Notes under the pieces: generated by a model
Databases searched by the model: none
Seen by the model: only the letters and a program-made list of their open reading frames with translations
What the model was told of the DNA's origin: nothing
Shown: piece by piece, positions 1 through 30,500 of the stretch
Layout of the letters: every line of letters starts with the position of its first letter
Numbering within the stretch: the first letter of the stretch is position 1
NCBI RefSeq assembly: GCF_047663525.1
Contig: NC_092606.1
Location: forward strand, 8,616,501 to 8,680,500
DNA length: 64,000 nt
Origin: Anas platyrhynchos
Lineage: Eukaryota; Chordata; Aves; Anseriformes; Anatidae
Reading direction: 5' to 3'
Program-made: the position numbers and the translations under genes

Positions 1-121
1 AAGCGTAGCGCTGTGACTGCTCACTGTCAGCACGCCATAGTATGATAAATGCTTGTGTTCTTGATGTGCTGAGACTTGGACTCTGTTGGATTTAGGTCTC
101 CTGCATTGTCCTGGGTTCTAA

Positions 122-18140
<18,019 letters not shown>

Positions 18141-18154
18141 ACCTCAATACTACG

Positions 18155-20887
18155 GTAAAGTAATTTAGCGTTTCTTGAAGTCAGTGTTTGTCAAGGAATA
18201 AACACTTGTCAAGGAATAATACTTCGGTAATTTGGAGTGAGGAGAAGCAGGCTAAGAGAGAGGGCTGAATGCCAGAAGGTGCCAGTCCTTTACTTGACTT
18301 CTGAAGTATTTTGTCTCAGTTTTCATCTATAAAATGTAGGACGTTTTCAGTATCTCATCAGAATACAATGAACGCATACGGTGTTCAAATTTGTGTGGCA
18401 GTCATTCCTAGGAAAATGTGGGCTGTAATAGCCTATAAATAAAATTGGGTGATGGTAATTACATACCTCAGAGGCAGAGTAAATGAAAGCTTAGGGAATT
18501 AGTGTTTACGAAGAGCTCTGACATGGTGGTGTGAAAGAGCATTATTATTCTTGGTAAAGCCCACGTATTTCTAAATTGTAATCGGGCAGGAAGGCTCTCC
18601 ACCGTGATTGCAATAGTGTCTAAGCTCAAGACACTTGCTAATTCGTTAGTCATGATGACAAACCAACTAACTTGAGAAGGTTTGCTGCTTTTCTGTAAAC
18701 TTTATGAAAAGCTTAGTTTAACTCCAAGTGCAGAAATGTCTGAAACTTTTTTTTTTTTAACTTTGCTTACTCCTAAAATGGCATTTTGGTGGAGGTGGAG
18801 AGCAGTGCTAGCAATGTTGTTATGTCACCAAATGTAAAGGGGGCTGACCCACACACATGGGAGTTTATATGCTTCATTCAAAGAAAAAGGCATTTTTAAG
18901 CCATCGCAGATCTTTACTACTTTTTCCAATTTCAATTTTTTGGTACCAAGTGCGATCCTCATTTTGTAATTTTTGATACTTCAGTAATTGGATTGGATAG
19001 ACATAAAACAGGATGTATTTGTATGGTATGCTCAAGCTGAAGTCTGTGTAGTTTTAATAAGAAGAAGACATTTTATTCATTACAGAGAAGAAAATTCTGC
19101 GTACTATTCCAGCTCTGAGGGCACAGACAGGCAATCAGCAAAGCCAAGCCCTGGCTGTCCACCATTAATTTCTGCTGGCCTGAGCAGATGAGGCTGGTAA
19201 TGTATTTGCCAGCTCGCATGAAGCAGTGGCTGGGGGAGCCTGTGGATTTCACTCCTGGCACCATCTGGCTTTTTGGAGACAAGGACAGCCAAGGCCATGG
19301 CTCTCTGTCAGGGCAGCACAAACACAGGGTGATGGAGGCAGTGATGCTCCCTGTTGGATGCTGGGTGTCTGCTCTCAGTCCTTCCAGCATTTCTAGTGCT
19401 CAGGGCAAGGGACGTCCCCACTGATGGGTTTCAGCATGGAGAAAGCAGCTTTGTTCTCTTTGGTGCTCTAGCTGTGCTGAATGTTAAGATTTGACTGGAC
19501 AAAACCAGGGCCAACCTTAACTATCGCTAGCTGTAGTGCTTAGGGAGGGAGTCGGGGCTGGGTGGCTTCCAGGGTCGCTTGCAACAAGCGTTTCTGTGCT
19601 TCTGTAGGGTCTGCTCTGTGTGGCAGTGGCATTGGACAGCCTGGCTCCAGAGCTAGGAGGTCCTTGTCTCCTTTGTAAAGGAGATCAAAGCTAGCTGCAG
19701 GGCTGGTCTTGGCTGATAGATGTTTGACCATGGTCTCGTGCTCTGCTTTAGTAGTTTCCATAGTGTTTTGGCCTGGGCACTTAATACTTTGTGCTGCAGG
19801 ACGTGCAGGACAGGCTTCATTCCTAAACATTCCTAAACAAGGGCAGTGCTTTTGGCTGGAGCGGACAGGCCTTTTATTGAAGGGGAGATAGCACGGCTTG
19901 TAAAGTTTGAGGCAAGAATCCAAAGGTGTCTTGAGAGCAAACAAGTGAGGAATGAGAACCTAACCCTGACCTGCTCAATAAACAAAAAAAAACATTTTCA
20001 TACAAACAAGTATAAAATGTAGCCTTTATCACTGAGGATGATAAGGAGGCCAAAAGAAAAATCATTCACAAATGAGTTAGGGAAGTTCCTGATTAATTTG
20101 TGTCTATTAAACATAAAAGTTAGAGGTGGTCTCTGGCTCAGAAGGTCCCTAACCTGCTGGAAACTTGGAGGAAGGAGCTGGGCTGCGTCACCGAAGTCCT
20201 TATCCTTGGAGCACTGAGTCTTTGGAAGGCGCCTGGGTGGTATGGCTGCTTCCAGGGGTTAGCAAAGAGCTAGCACGTGCAGAGCTGCTGGCTGCAGGGG
20301 GGTGACGGAGTGAAGGGACAAATCCAGAAAAAGAGTGGTAGGAATTGGCAGAGATTGACATGTCAACGTACCCACTGTCTGTGCCCTGAGAACTTGAAGT
20401 ACAGCAGTAGTCTTTCTAACAAAATGGCTGAATTCTGCTTTGGAAATGTTTGTCATAAAGCTGAGCATGTCATTAGAAAATATATATGTATTTGTTTTGT
20501 TTGTTTTTTAGTGAGAAGCACTTCACCTAATAGAGATATATAAAGACATCTCATTTGTCCGATAAAGGTCATGGAAATTTTGTCTGAGCAGTGGCTCCAC
20601 AGCTTGCTGCTGCACTGCTCTGAATTTTTGGACACTGTAGACCGTCTAGACTAGCTAGAGAATGTGTACTAAAGCAAATACTCCATCTAAACTTTTGCAG
20701 AGAGTATTCAAGCGTACTTTTAATCTCTCATTTATGGAAAGCAATGTTCACCTTCTGCATGCTTTCTAATTCTAACTGAAAAAAAAAGACACAGAAAAAC
20801 ATAATCTACTAGTATTTATAATAAGATAAATAAGATAGAGAGCTGCAATGAAACTAACTCACTTTTATGATTTGTTTTTTTGTCTAG
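18155..20887 (+). other. Intron inside the GTF2I 3' UTR
   Basis: A 2.73-kb interval between donor gtaaag and acceptor tttttgtctag. It holds AATAAA at 18438-18443 and otherwise unclassified sequence. Open frames of 60-134 codons at 19.0-20.6 kb occur on both strands in overlapping positions and show no protein family I know. Confidence 0.6.
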
Positions 20888-21384
20888 TCAGAAGCACCCA
20901 GTTCTGCGAAGAGCTTGTCAGGCCTGTCCTGATCCGTGTAATATAACTGTATAAGAGAAGTACCTTCTATACAAACCCTTTTTGTACTTTTAGATAGAAA
21001 TGTCTACTTTTTCAGCAGTTCTGTGAATTGACTTAATGCAAAGAATGACTGTAGATTTGGAATGGCTGGTTTTACTTTGGAATATATCATGAGGACTAAA
21101 TTTGATGCAGCAATGCTGGGGAGATGACAACAATTAAAATCAACAGGGACTTAACAGAGGCTGTCTGCGTTTCCCAAAAAAGCTGAACTTCACTGTACCT
21201 GAATGCATCTCAGCTTTTGTAATGAAGAAAAACATCCTGCAAGTAGTTCAGTTTGTTAGTTTTACTTTGAGATAACAAATCACTAATTTTTGGTTATCAC
21301 TCCTTTAACGGCTGCTTGGACAATAGTATCTGTATATTTGAACTAATTTTTCCTCTATCTACCACAATTCATATGTTTTTCATA

Positions 21385-21390
21385 AATAAA
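21385..21390 (+). terminator. GTF2I: GTF2I poly(A) signal (proximal)
   Basis: AATAAA in cataaataaaagatg, about 500 bases into the terminal UTR exon, followed by a moderately GU-rich stretch. A second AATAAA at 21921-21926 would extend the UTR to about 1.05 kb. Further AATAAA hexamers at 23126-23135 and 24275-24280 are probably too distant. Confidence 0.6.
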
Positions 21391-21950
21391 AGATGAACTG
21401 GTTCACTTGACCGTTAGTATGCATTAATGAGGTGGACAGTATTTCAGTGTGTGGATTAGGAACCAATTGAACCCTTCCGTAGTTTGTTCTGTTAGCTCGA
21501 AGTTGTAAGTGCATGTTTTATCAGAATATCTTGGTTTGTGTATGAAGGCTCTGGTCTTGCAGTCCCAATGTAGACAAAGCTCGCATGGACCTGTGGGAGG
21601 GCTTTTCTCCCGAAGGCTGGGGGGTAAAGCCCTGCTGTCCTTCTACAGCTAGTTACGGAAACTTACACTACAAGCTGCTCTAAGTCCTCCCGTGTCAAAA
21701 GTTAAGTCCCCTACAGTCCTGGTCACGCCACACATGATGTAAGAGACTCATGTATGCATTTTTTTTTGAAGTTTCACAAACCATAAAGTTGTGAAGTTCT
21801 GGTTATATGATACTCTCTATAGAGAAGATAGAGATTATTGTAAAGGTTTCTCTTTCATTGGCATGAGTTTGGGATTGACTGCATTATGCACAAATGCTAA
21901 ACCTTATTCCCTCATTAAGAAATAAAGACATTTCTGATGGTTTTTATGAC

Positions 21951-24950
21951 TGTCCATGCAGTAAACGTTTATATGTGACGTTCTAGCAGGTAGAATACAC
22001 TACAGTGTAGTTACTAATTCCAGTGAGGAAAGTAAGTTCCTGTCATGCCCTTCAGACAGAAAACCAGCTCTGGGTGGGTGAGGTTGTTGCATCTGAAAGA
22101 AAAACTTTGAAGACATGAATGCAGTCGGACATGCTGTCTGTTCCTGGGAATACCCAGCAGGAGCAAGCTGGAACTCGGCAGATCAGTTCAGAGCATCTCT
22201 TACTCTGCCATTCTAGAGGCAAGGCAGAGCTACAGCCCACATGCAGGTGTGTTCCCGATTGCTCGGGGTAGGTCTCAGTGCTCCCATGAAATATTGGCTG
22301 TTGTGCTCTTGGTGGCAGCGGGAGCAGGGTTGGCTCCACGCTGAACCATCACCAGATGCAGTTAACGTATCTCCAGAAATAGGTTGTTACGGAGTGACAG
22401 ACAGTTTCACGATTGCTGCTAGAAATTTAGAGTGGGGAAATGAGTTCATGCAGCCTTCCTTGGGCTCTCAACTTCCCCTTTTGAAAAAGCAGAAGGATGG
22501 TCCGTCCCTTCTTCTCTCTCAGCCCCTTCAGGAGGCACTCTGCACAGCTGCCTGCCCAGCAAAGCCAAACATTGCTACCGGAGCCACCAGTGCTGCCACA
22601 AGTGGAGGGAGAGGCATCAGAGCAAAAGAACTGAGAATGACGGAGTTCAGACTGCTGCCTTGCGTGGATGTCCTGCAGATGTATCATGTACTGTGCGTAC
22701 AAGAGCTTAAAAAATGAAACAAAAACTGATGACAGCAGTTTATCTGGAAGTCCTGGAGTAATTCCGTGATGCTGGGAGCTCGGGTAGTGGTGTGCCTCGT
22801 GTCCGTCCCGCCAGGGGGTTCGATTAGTGCCAATGTGCCCATTGGCATCAACACTGAAGTCTCTTTTTGGTCTCAGACATTTTGAGTTATAACCAGTAGA
22901 GAGAAATTAGACTGACAAAATAATTGCACCGATATTTATACCTTCTAAATATCAATTTTATATTAAAAATGATATATATCTATAGTCCTAACAGGTAGCA
23001 GACTTTTAATATGTTGACCTTGTATGAAAATCGCACTCGTTTCCAAACTAGTAATACATGAGGTGTGTCTTTGGGCATTGGCTGATAATGCCCTAAAAAG
23101 CCTTGTCTGTACTAATTAACAAGCAAATAAATAAAATTGCAACAACTTAAACAGAGCTCTGGATTTTTTTTCCTGCAGCAGAGAACCCTTGTGGCAATGA
23201 AGTAGCAGACAAGCTTCTCTCCGCTGCACACTGCTGAACCTAAAAAGCCCGTCCTGCTCCTTGGACCCATTCCTTTCCCTCAGATGGGACTTTGGGTTCC
23301 AAGGGCTCAAGGCGTTGATCTTGGAGCGTGGTGTCCCGTCCCGCAGGTAGGGCACCGCAGTTTCCTCAAGCAGTAACCACTAGGTGTCAGGTGAGGTCCA
23401 GCACGGTCCTTGTGCTGGTGCTTTTCCTTTGCGATGTGAAGTTTTCCATGTACAGTTTCATTTCTTTATGTCTTATCAAGTGACTAGGGGAGGGGACAGA
23501 TTTGCATCTCACTTTGGTGATTTCGCAGCCTCTGCTAGAGCATTTAATGCTGTTCATACGTGCAGCAGTTTGCTGTCAGTGACATGAATGTGTCCTCCCC
23601 TGACTCTGACTTGAATTAAGCTTAAATGATTTAAATATATATTTTGAACAAAATGAGGGTGGCCTTCCATTCATCAGATTTTAATTTCTAGGAGGCTTTG
23701 GTACTGCTTCTGGGTGGAGCACCACAGAAAAGTGGGACGCTGCTGCTGTCACTCTGGAGGCCAGTGGAAGCTCTCGGTTCCTCTCAAAAATCAGGTCCTG
23801 CCCTCAGGCGCTGGCCTTCTTTTCCTGATCTGAAAACTTGGATCACCTCGTGAACTCCGTAAATCAGCTTATTTCTCAGCTGGGTCATTATTCTTCCAAG
23901 AATTTTCCTCTAAAATTGTGTTTCTTCCTTTCTAGTAACTATAGGGCAGTTAGTGTCATGCCACCTTATGTCCTGCATCACGGTGTGAGCTAACTGGCAC
24001 CAGCAGTAAAACCTACAAACTCCATTTCTCACATCACAAGACAACAAATGAGGAAACAAGAAACATCCGAATTAAGTGCTTCCAGTAATGCGCTGCCTGT
24101 AACTCTGTTTTAAATTTAGTACAAGCATCGTTATGAAATGAGCTTTCAAGCAAATGTTGCTGATGGTTCTGCATATGAAACAGAATCCAACCAGCCCTGG
24201 GTGTGGGGTTTTTATATATAGATCACTTGTTGCATAATTTTGCCTCGTGTACAGGGAAGTCCCCAATATAATGAAATAAAAACTTCTCAGTGCTGGGAAG
24301 GGCTGGGCTGTGTGGGCAGGGTGCTCACCTTGCTCAGCTTCTGTGAGGATTCCTCTTTTGTCCATGCAGGATGCAGCCCCAGATCCCGCGTGGTGGCTGT
24401 CACCAATCCCTTTGATTGATTGAATCAATTGATCCCTCTACAGCCTCATCTCCTGCTCTCTCCCCAGGTCCCAGTTTGCTGGCAAGGGTCAGCCTCAAGG
24501 GCCTCAAGAGCCCTTTGCCGGCAGCTTTTTGGGGAAGCTGCAGGTGGCAGAAAGGCGATGGCGAGGCAAGGGCAGCACCCCTTGCACAACAGCCCATGGC
24601 CACACCGTCCTGTGCTTCCCCAGAGGGTGCCCAGGAGGACGGTGCTGCTGTCCCTGGGCTCGGGGAGCTCCACGTGGCACCTTCAGCTCTGCAGGGCAGC
24701 AGGGAAAGGCTCCTGCTCCCATTGCTGAGGTGCTTGTCCTGCCCATGGCTGCTGCAGCAAGGGCTCTGCAGCGCCTGTGCCTCGCAGGGTGGCCATGCAG
24801 GGGACACTTGGCTGGTGGAGGAGACACTGGGCCATGGGGGCTGGTGGCCCGGCCACCTCCCTGCTTCCCCTCTGCCCGGCGCCACCGAGGGGGCTCGGCT
24901 GGAGACTCCCAGCGGGAAGCACCCGGCTCAATACAAACCACAGCGGGTAA
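21951..24950. other. Intergenic region GTF2I-NCF1
   Basis: About 3 kb with no gene I can support. The left part is AT-rich (22.9-23.15 kb has ATATAT-rich sequence and AATAAA hexamers). From about 24.4 kb the sequence becomes strongly GC-rich, continuing into NCF1. A near-palindromic TTGATTGATTGAATCAATTG lies at about 24,413-24,432. The many overlapping open frames of 60-278 codons at 24.4-25.3 kb come from GC content. Confidence 0.6.
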
Positions 24951-24973
24951 ACAATTACAGCGCGATTGCAGCG

Positions 24974-24989
24974 CTGCTTCCGCTTTCCC
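24974..24989 (-). promoter_or_regulatory. NCF1: ETS/PU.1-like site in NCF1 promoter
   Basis: CTGCTTCCGCTTTCCC on the plus strand reads GGGAAAGCGGAAGCAG on the minus strand, a good match to the PU.1 consensus (A-rich flank, GCGGAAG core). It is 76-91 bp upstream of the ATG. PU.1 control of NCF1 through a proximal promoter site is established for human. A TTTTAA at 24995-25000 might act as a weak TATA-like element. That this site is functional is inference. Confidence 0.5.
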
Positions 24990-25064
24990 AGGGGTTTTAA
25001 CAGCGAGCGAGCGCGGGGCGAGGGCAGAGGGGAGGCAGGAGCACGGCGCAGAGCTGCAGCAGCC

Positions 25065-27553
25065 ATGGGGGACACCTTCATCCGGCACATCGAGCTGCTG
25101 GGCTACGAGAAGAGGTTTTTCCCCAGCCAGCACTACGTGAGTACGAGTACCCGGCAAGTTGTGCAGTGAGGACTGGCAGGGGCAGGAGCCTGGCCAAGGC
25201 ATTTCTTGAGATAAATTTGATGAGGGTTTAAGAGCATCGCTTTTGTGGGGGTGGAGGGGCCACAGCTGGTGGTACAAGCTGGAGGCAGCCAGAGGCTGAG
25301 ATGTCTTAAACACACAAGGTTTTGGGCACCACCTTTTCAAGTTCTTGGTTGCTTCTCAGGCTTGGAAAGGACTTGTTGTGGCTCTGCCCTCTGATTCCCA
25401 CCCAACCTCGTGTTTCTGTCCCTGCTGTGTGTCCCCAGCTCCCAGCTCACCTGCTGCCTGCACAAAGCTGTGCAGGAGGGAACAGACAGAAAATATGCAA
25501 TTTGAAACCAAAGCATCTGTGGGACACCCAAGGGGCTCCGGCCACAGCAGGGTTTTGGGTCCTGGCTGCCCACAGGGCTGCAGCGCCTCTGCTCTAACCC
25601 CTTAGGTCTACATGTTCCTGGTGAAGTGGAACGACCTCACCGAAAAGCTCGTCTACCGCCGGTTTACTGAGATTTACGAGTTCCATGTGAGTGGTCCTGG
25701 GGGGGGCACCAGCCCCTGTGCTGGTGCACCAGGGCTGGGCAGGGGGCAAAAGGGGAAAGGAAGGAAAGCAAATTCCAGCTGAAACTCCCCCGAAACAAAC
25801 CTGGCTCAGGAGAGGCTCCTGGGTCCCAACATTTCGATCTCCTTCATGCCTTGAAAGGGGGAGCTGCTGGCCCCATGCTCCCTGGGGAGGTTTCTCCTGG
25901 TGTCGATCCATGGGGTGCAGCCAGGAGGGGGTGAGCAGCGGGCAGGGTGCCGCGGAGGGGTCCCTGCACCGTCCTCACGGCCCTGCCTGGCCCTGCTCTG
26001 CAGAAAACACTGAAGGAGATGTTCCCCATCGAATCCGGCGACATCAACGCAGAGAACCGCATCATCCCGCACCTACCAGGTGAGGGGCACAGTGCCGGGG
26101 GCTGAGGTTGGGACAGAAACTGCAGCTGGTTGGGAAAGTCCCCGCCTGCCTTGCTCTGTGGGTGCCCTTGCGCAGGTGCTCTCTGCAATTTCTGTTCCTG
26201 CCTTCTGGGCTTGAAACCAAAACCCCAGCAGGGGCTGCCTGAACGGTGGCTGCTTCCCCCAGCAGAAGCTGGCCACAGACCCCATCCATCCTCCCTGATA
26301 GCGCGCACCTCAGGGACATGCAAAAGGGAAAGTGGCTTTGGGCAGCCTCAGCTGAGCAGAGCCCTCCTTCGGTGCCACCACCCCCTGGATGGCTTTTTGT
26401 GCCCGTACTGTACGAGAGGAAGGGAAGCAGTCAGTGTGTGCTCAAGGAGAGGGAGTAACTCGATCCAAAGAGCTGGCGGTTTGTATCCAGGCAAGGCGCG
26501 GTTCAGCAAACATCCCTCTTTTCTGGAGTTTCCTGCTTCAAATGGGGCAAGAAGGAGCATGAAAAATAGCCATGGGTTGTGACCCCCCCGGAGGAGTAAA
26601 CCCCCAGCTCACAGCAGGGTGGCTGCTCCCCGTGGGGCCGGACACCCCCGCTGTGCTGGGACCTTTCCATCGTGCTGCTGCTGTGCCAGGCTGCTCGGAG
26701 CCTCCCCCGGGGCACGGGGCCGGCCTGGGGCAGCGCTCCGCTGTGTTTGGGGAACCGAAAGCCCTGGGGGTGGATGGAGACAGGGGCTGGGCAGGGGTGG
26801 GACAGCGGCAGGGGCTGGGTGAGCCATGCAGACGCACACCCTGATGCAGAGTTCAATGCTGCGACGTGGGTTGGGGCTGCCGGTGGTGTTTTGGGGCTAC
26901 CAGGGGTGGAGAGCCCTTGGTGCAGCTGGGTTTGGTCAGAGCATGGACATGGAGGTTATCCCAGAGCTGAAATGGGGTCTAATGGGGTCTTTTTGAGGCT
27001 TGTTAGAGCTTCACAAGGGCTGCAGTGTTGAGCCTGGCTGCACAAGGTCTCCTCCAGCTGCCTGTGGCCCCGGGGCCGCGCTCACATCCCCAGCCACACA
27101 GAGCTGAAATGAGGAAGGGGCGGCTGCAGCACTTTGCAAACCGGCTGCAGCCTGCAGCAAGCTTCCCTGCAGCTCCTTCAGCTCCCCACGTGCCCCACGT
27201 GTGCCCCGCGTGAGCTGGCCACGAGGGAGGAGGCTGGGGCACGTCCATGGAGAGCTTCATGCAGCAGCCTGGGGCCAAACCCGCTCGTTTTCGGGGCAGC
27301 ATTAACGATGCAGAGCAGCCTGCTGGAGAAAGTGACAAAACCAAAGCTCTCACCTGCTTGTCCCAACTCCTTTCCCCTCTCCACCAGCCCCGAAGTGGTT
27401 TGATGGCCAGCGGTCGACCCAGAGCAGGCAGGGCACGCTGGCCGAGTACTGCTATGCGCTGGTGAACCTGCCCCACAAGATCTCCCGCTGCCTGCTCGTC
27501 GTCAACTTCTTCAAGGTGCGGCCCGACGACATGAGCCCCGTCACCGACAGCCA
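25065..27553 (+). CDS. NCF1: NCF1 exons 1-4: PX domain
   Basis: Exons 25065-25136 (24 codons), 25606-25686 (27 codons), 26004-26079 and 27388-27553. Visible hallmarks are KRFFPSQHY, the phosphoinositide-binding [10 protein letters not shown] stretch (Arg equivalent to human R43), the [13 protein letters not shown] polyproline loop and PHKISRC (Arg equivalent to R90). Exon 2 starts GTCTAC, not the GTGT start where the human gene-pseudogene deletion occurs. Intron 3 (26080-27387, 1.3 kb) is GC-rich with nothing identifiable. Confidence 0.96.
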
Positions 27554-30500
27554 GTGAGTAGAGCTGCAGCGGGGCACACTCTGCGTCGCCAGCCCCAGGT
27601 GCTGGTGCTTGGCAGTGCTGAATTGGTGCAGCAACAATTAGCCGCCAGATAATTAGCCCTCAGGACCCACCCTGAGGTTAGGTGGGCAGAAACATGTGTG
27701 GGTTTTGCCAGCACTGAGCTGCCTTTGCTCTGACCCGTCTAGGATCAAGAAGCCCGAGGTGTTCCTCCTGCCAAAGGATGCCAAGAAAAATGCCAGCGGT
27801 AAGAGTCCTCAGAGGGCTGCAGGTGGATTTTGCCTTAGGCTGTCCTGGAGTTTGGCTGAAATGGGGTGTTTCTGGGCTGGGACGGAACGCCTCTCTCCTC
27901 CCCCGCAGACATCACGGGCCCCATCATCCTGCAGACGTACCGAGCCATCGCCGACTACGAGAAGAGCTCCAAGTCCGAGATGGCTCTCAAAGCTGGGGAC
28001 ATGGTGGACATCGTGGAGAAGAGCGAGAGCGGTAAGTGTCCGTGCCCCGAGGGCCAGCCCCGTCCTGGCCATCACCTCGGCAGGGCTGGGGTCAGCCTTC
28101 ACACCTCGTGTCCGAACCCAGCACCCCAAAGCATCCCCGGGGTGTTCCTTACAGAGGGGTGGGAGGCTGGCTCGAGGTCTCCTGATGGAGAACAGAAGTT
28201 CAGCACCGAGCCCCGCAGCCCTCCCTGCCCCGCTGGGGCACGATTCACTTTCACATGGAGCCACATGATGGTCTGTTTGGGCCAGGGTGTGAGGCAATCC
28301 TAGAAAAGCCTGCAAGCTCCTCGCACGCCTCCGCCTGCGAGGTTTCCTGCCCATGAGGAAGCAGGGTGAGCTGGCCGGGCTCCCCGCTCACAGCACAAAA
28401 ACAAACCGTCCCCACTGCCCTCCCTTCTGGACGGGACACGGGGACACCTGCACGGACACCACCCAGGGGACACAGCTGGTGTAGGCTGTCCCTGTGGTCC
28501 CTGCTCTTGCCCACTCTGGTTTCGTTGCAGGCTGGTGGTTTTGCCAGTTGAAGAATAAACGGGGCTGGGTGCCAGCTGCCTATCTGGAGCCGATGGACGG
28601 TCCCGATGAGTCTGAAGAGCAGGAGCCCAACTATGCAGGTAAAACGCTCAGAAAAGCACGGTGTCCCCAGGAGCACGGAAGCGTTGCTGTAGGAGCTGCC
28701 AGGAGGGATCAGGCTCATGGTTCAGCGCCTCATGTCTGACATCAGGACCTGCAGCTCAGCGCCCTAAGCTGGTTTTGGCTCCTCAGAGATGCACATCGTC
28801 ATCCAGAGCCCACCCTGAGCTCGGGGGATGCCTGCTGAGCTGCTGGGTTAGCCGATGAGCTCAGTACAGAGCGTGCCCGCACCACCCCAAGCAGGGAGGG
28901 CTCCTGCAGACTCATGCTGGTTGCACTCAGGGCTTCGTCTTTGTGGCTTTCAAAACACTGCAACGGACTCCATTAGCACAACACTTCCTCCTTCCTCATT
29001 TAGTCACCCAAGTTATAAACATGCTCCTCAGCACAGAAGGATATCCTTCCACTTGTACTCGCCAGCTTTCTCCTAGAGAGGTGCTGGAGGGGCCTGGATG
29101 AGGCACAGGCACCGTCAGGGCTGGGGAAGTCTTGGTCCAGGCTTGGAGACCTGAAGCACCCTAGGTCTTGCCAAAAATTTGGGGTTGGTGCTCTGGTGCC
29201 TCCGGGGCTCAGTGGAAGGGGAGGCCAAGCCCTGTTGCTGGGGGTGATGCACAACCCACCCATCAAATGTCCCCGTTTCACACACACAGGTGAGTGGTAC
29301 GTGGTCCAGAAAAGCTACACAGCCGTGGAGGAGGACGAGCTGACGCTGACGGAGGGCGACACCATCGAAGTCATCCACAAGCTGCTCGATGGCTGGTGGG
29401 TTGTCAGGTGAGAGACGCCGAGAAGAAGCCAGGCAAAGGGCCACGGGCAGAGGGAAGGGGCGAAGCAGAGGCCTCCCCATCAGGGCTGTGAAATCTGCAG
29501 ACCGTTTGGTGCCGCTGCCCAACACTTCCCTTTGCAGGACTGTTTCTAGAAGCCCTGTGGCTTTGCAAAGTGCAACCACGTTGCAGCTGGGGCTTCCTCT
29601 GCTGGGCACCTCAGAAATATCCAAGAAGGCGTCAGATGGAAAAAAAATGTGTCTGTTATTTGGCATTCTGGCACAATCTGATTTGCACAACCTCAGCTTT
29701 CATCCCAGCCTTGGCCTGCTCTGTGGTCTTGGACTTTCCCAAGGGGAACCCAGTGGCATTTGTGCTCTGGGGAGTCACAGCCTGTGCCTTCGCTGCAGGG
29801 ACACGTGGTAGCTACAAACCACGGGAGGGGAGCCCTGGCTGATGTGTCACATGCAAAAACCAAAACAAAACAGAAGATAATAGAAATAATACAAGCTGAT
29901 GAGACCCTGAAAACTGTGCAGCTTTGCTTTGTCTGCTGCCTACTTGGTTTTGGGACTCGGGCCCCAGTTTCAGGGAGAGCCCCATGCAGACAAGGTGGGG
30001 GGACAGTGGAAGCCCCCATCCCTGCAAGCAGCACGAGACACCCAGCGTCAGGCACGAGGAGGTGGTGGCCACCGAGTCACAAGCTCAAGCAACGTTGTCT
30101 TGTGTCACCCTGCAGGAAGGATGAGAGCACGGGGTATTACCCCTCCATGTACCTGCAGAGATCAGGGGAGCCGAACACCCCCGAGAAGAGCGAGCTGAGG
30201 AACCGGAGTGTTCCCCCCCGCAGGTAGGAGAAGAGCTGCGGGAGGGAGGGAGGAGGGTGAAAGCTGTTCTTCGAGGGGGGTGAAATGAAACCAGACAGTG
30301 GTTTTGTGGTGTCCCCTGCTCGGCCTGGCGATGAGGAACTGCCCAGCAGAGATGTGAGCAGGGCAGAGAGAGCAGGAGGCAGATCCTGGAGGGCTGCAGC
30401 AAAAATAGTGCTCCTGACTTCCACGGGCAGCTGGCACTTCTGCTGCAGCACAGCCCTGCACATTTCTCCTTGTCCTTCTGCAAAGTTTCTTTTCTGGGCT

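Larger units (their letters stand above)
18141..21950 (+). other. GTF2I: GTF2I 3' UTR, split by an intron
   Basis: The stop codon is followed by only 14 bases before a consensus donor (gtaaag at 18155). The next clear UTR-like block begins at 20888 after a pyrimidine-rich acceptor ending tgtctag. The block 20888-21410 contains the TTTTTGTACTTTTAGATAGA-type sequence that I recall from mammalian GTF2I 3' UTRs. Possible ends are an AATAAA at 21385-21390 and another at 21921-21926. The short distance from stop to junction should not trigger nonsense-mediated decay. A transcript that reads into the intron could end at the AATAAA at 18438-18443. Confidence 0.65.

Noticed and set aside
24400-25340. 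Minus-strand 278-codon and plus-strand 203-codon open frames before NCF1
   Set aside because: Several frames are open at once in strongly GC-rich DNA. The translations are Pro/Ala/Cys/Ser-rich with no motif, and the region overlaps the NCF1 promoter.
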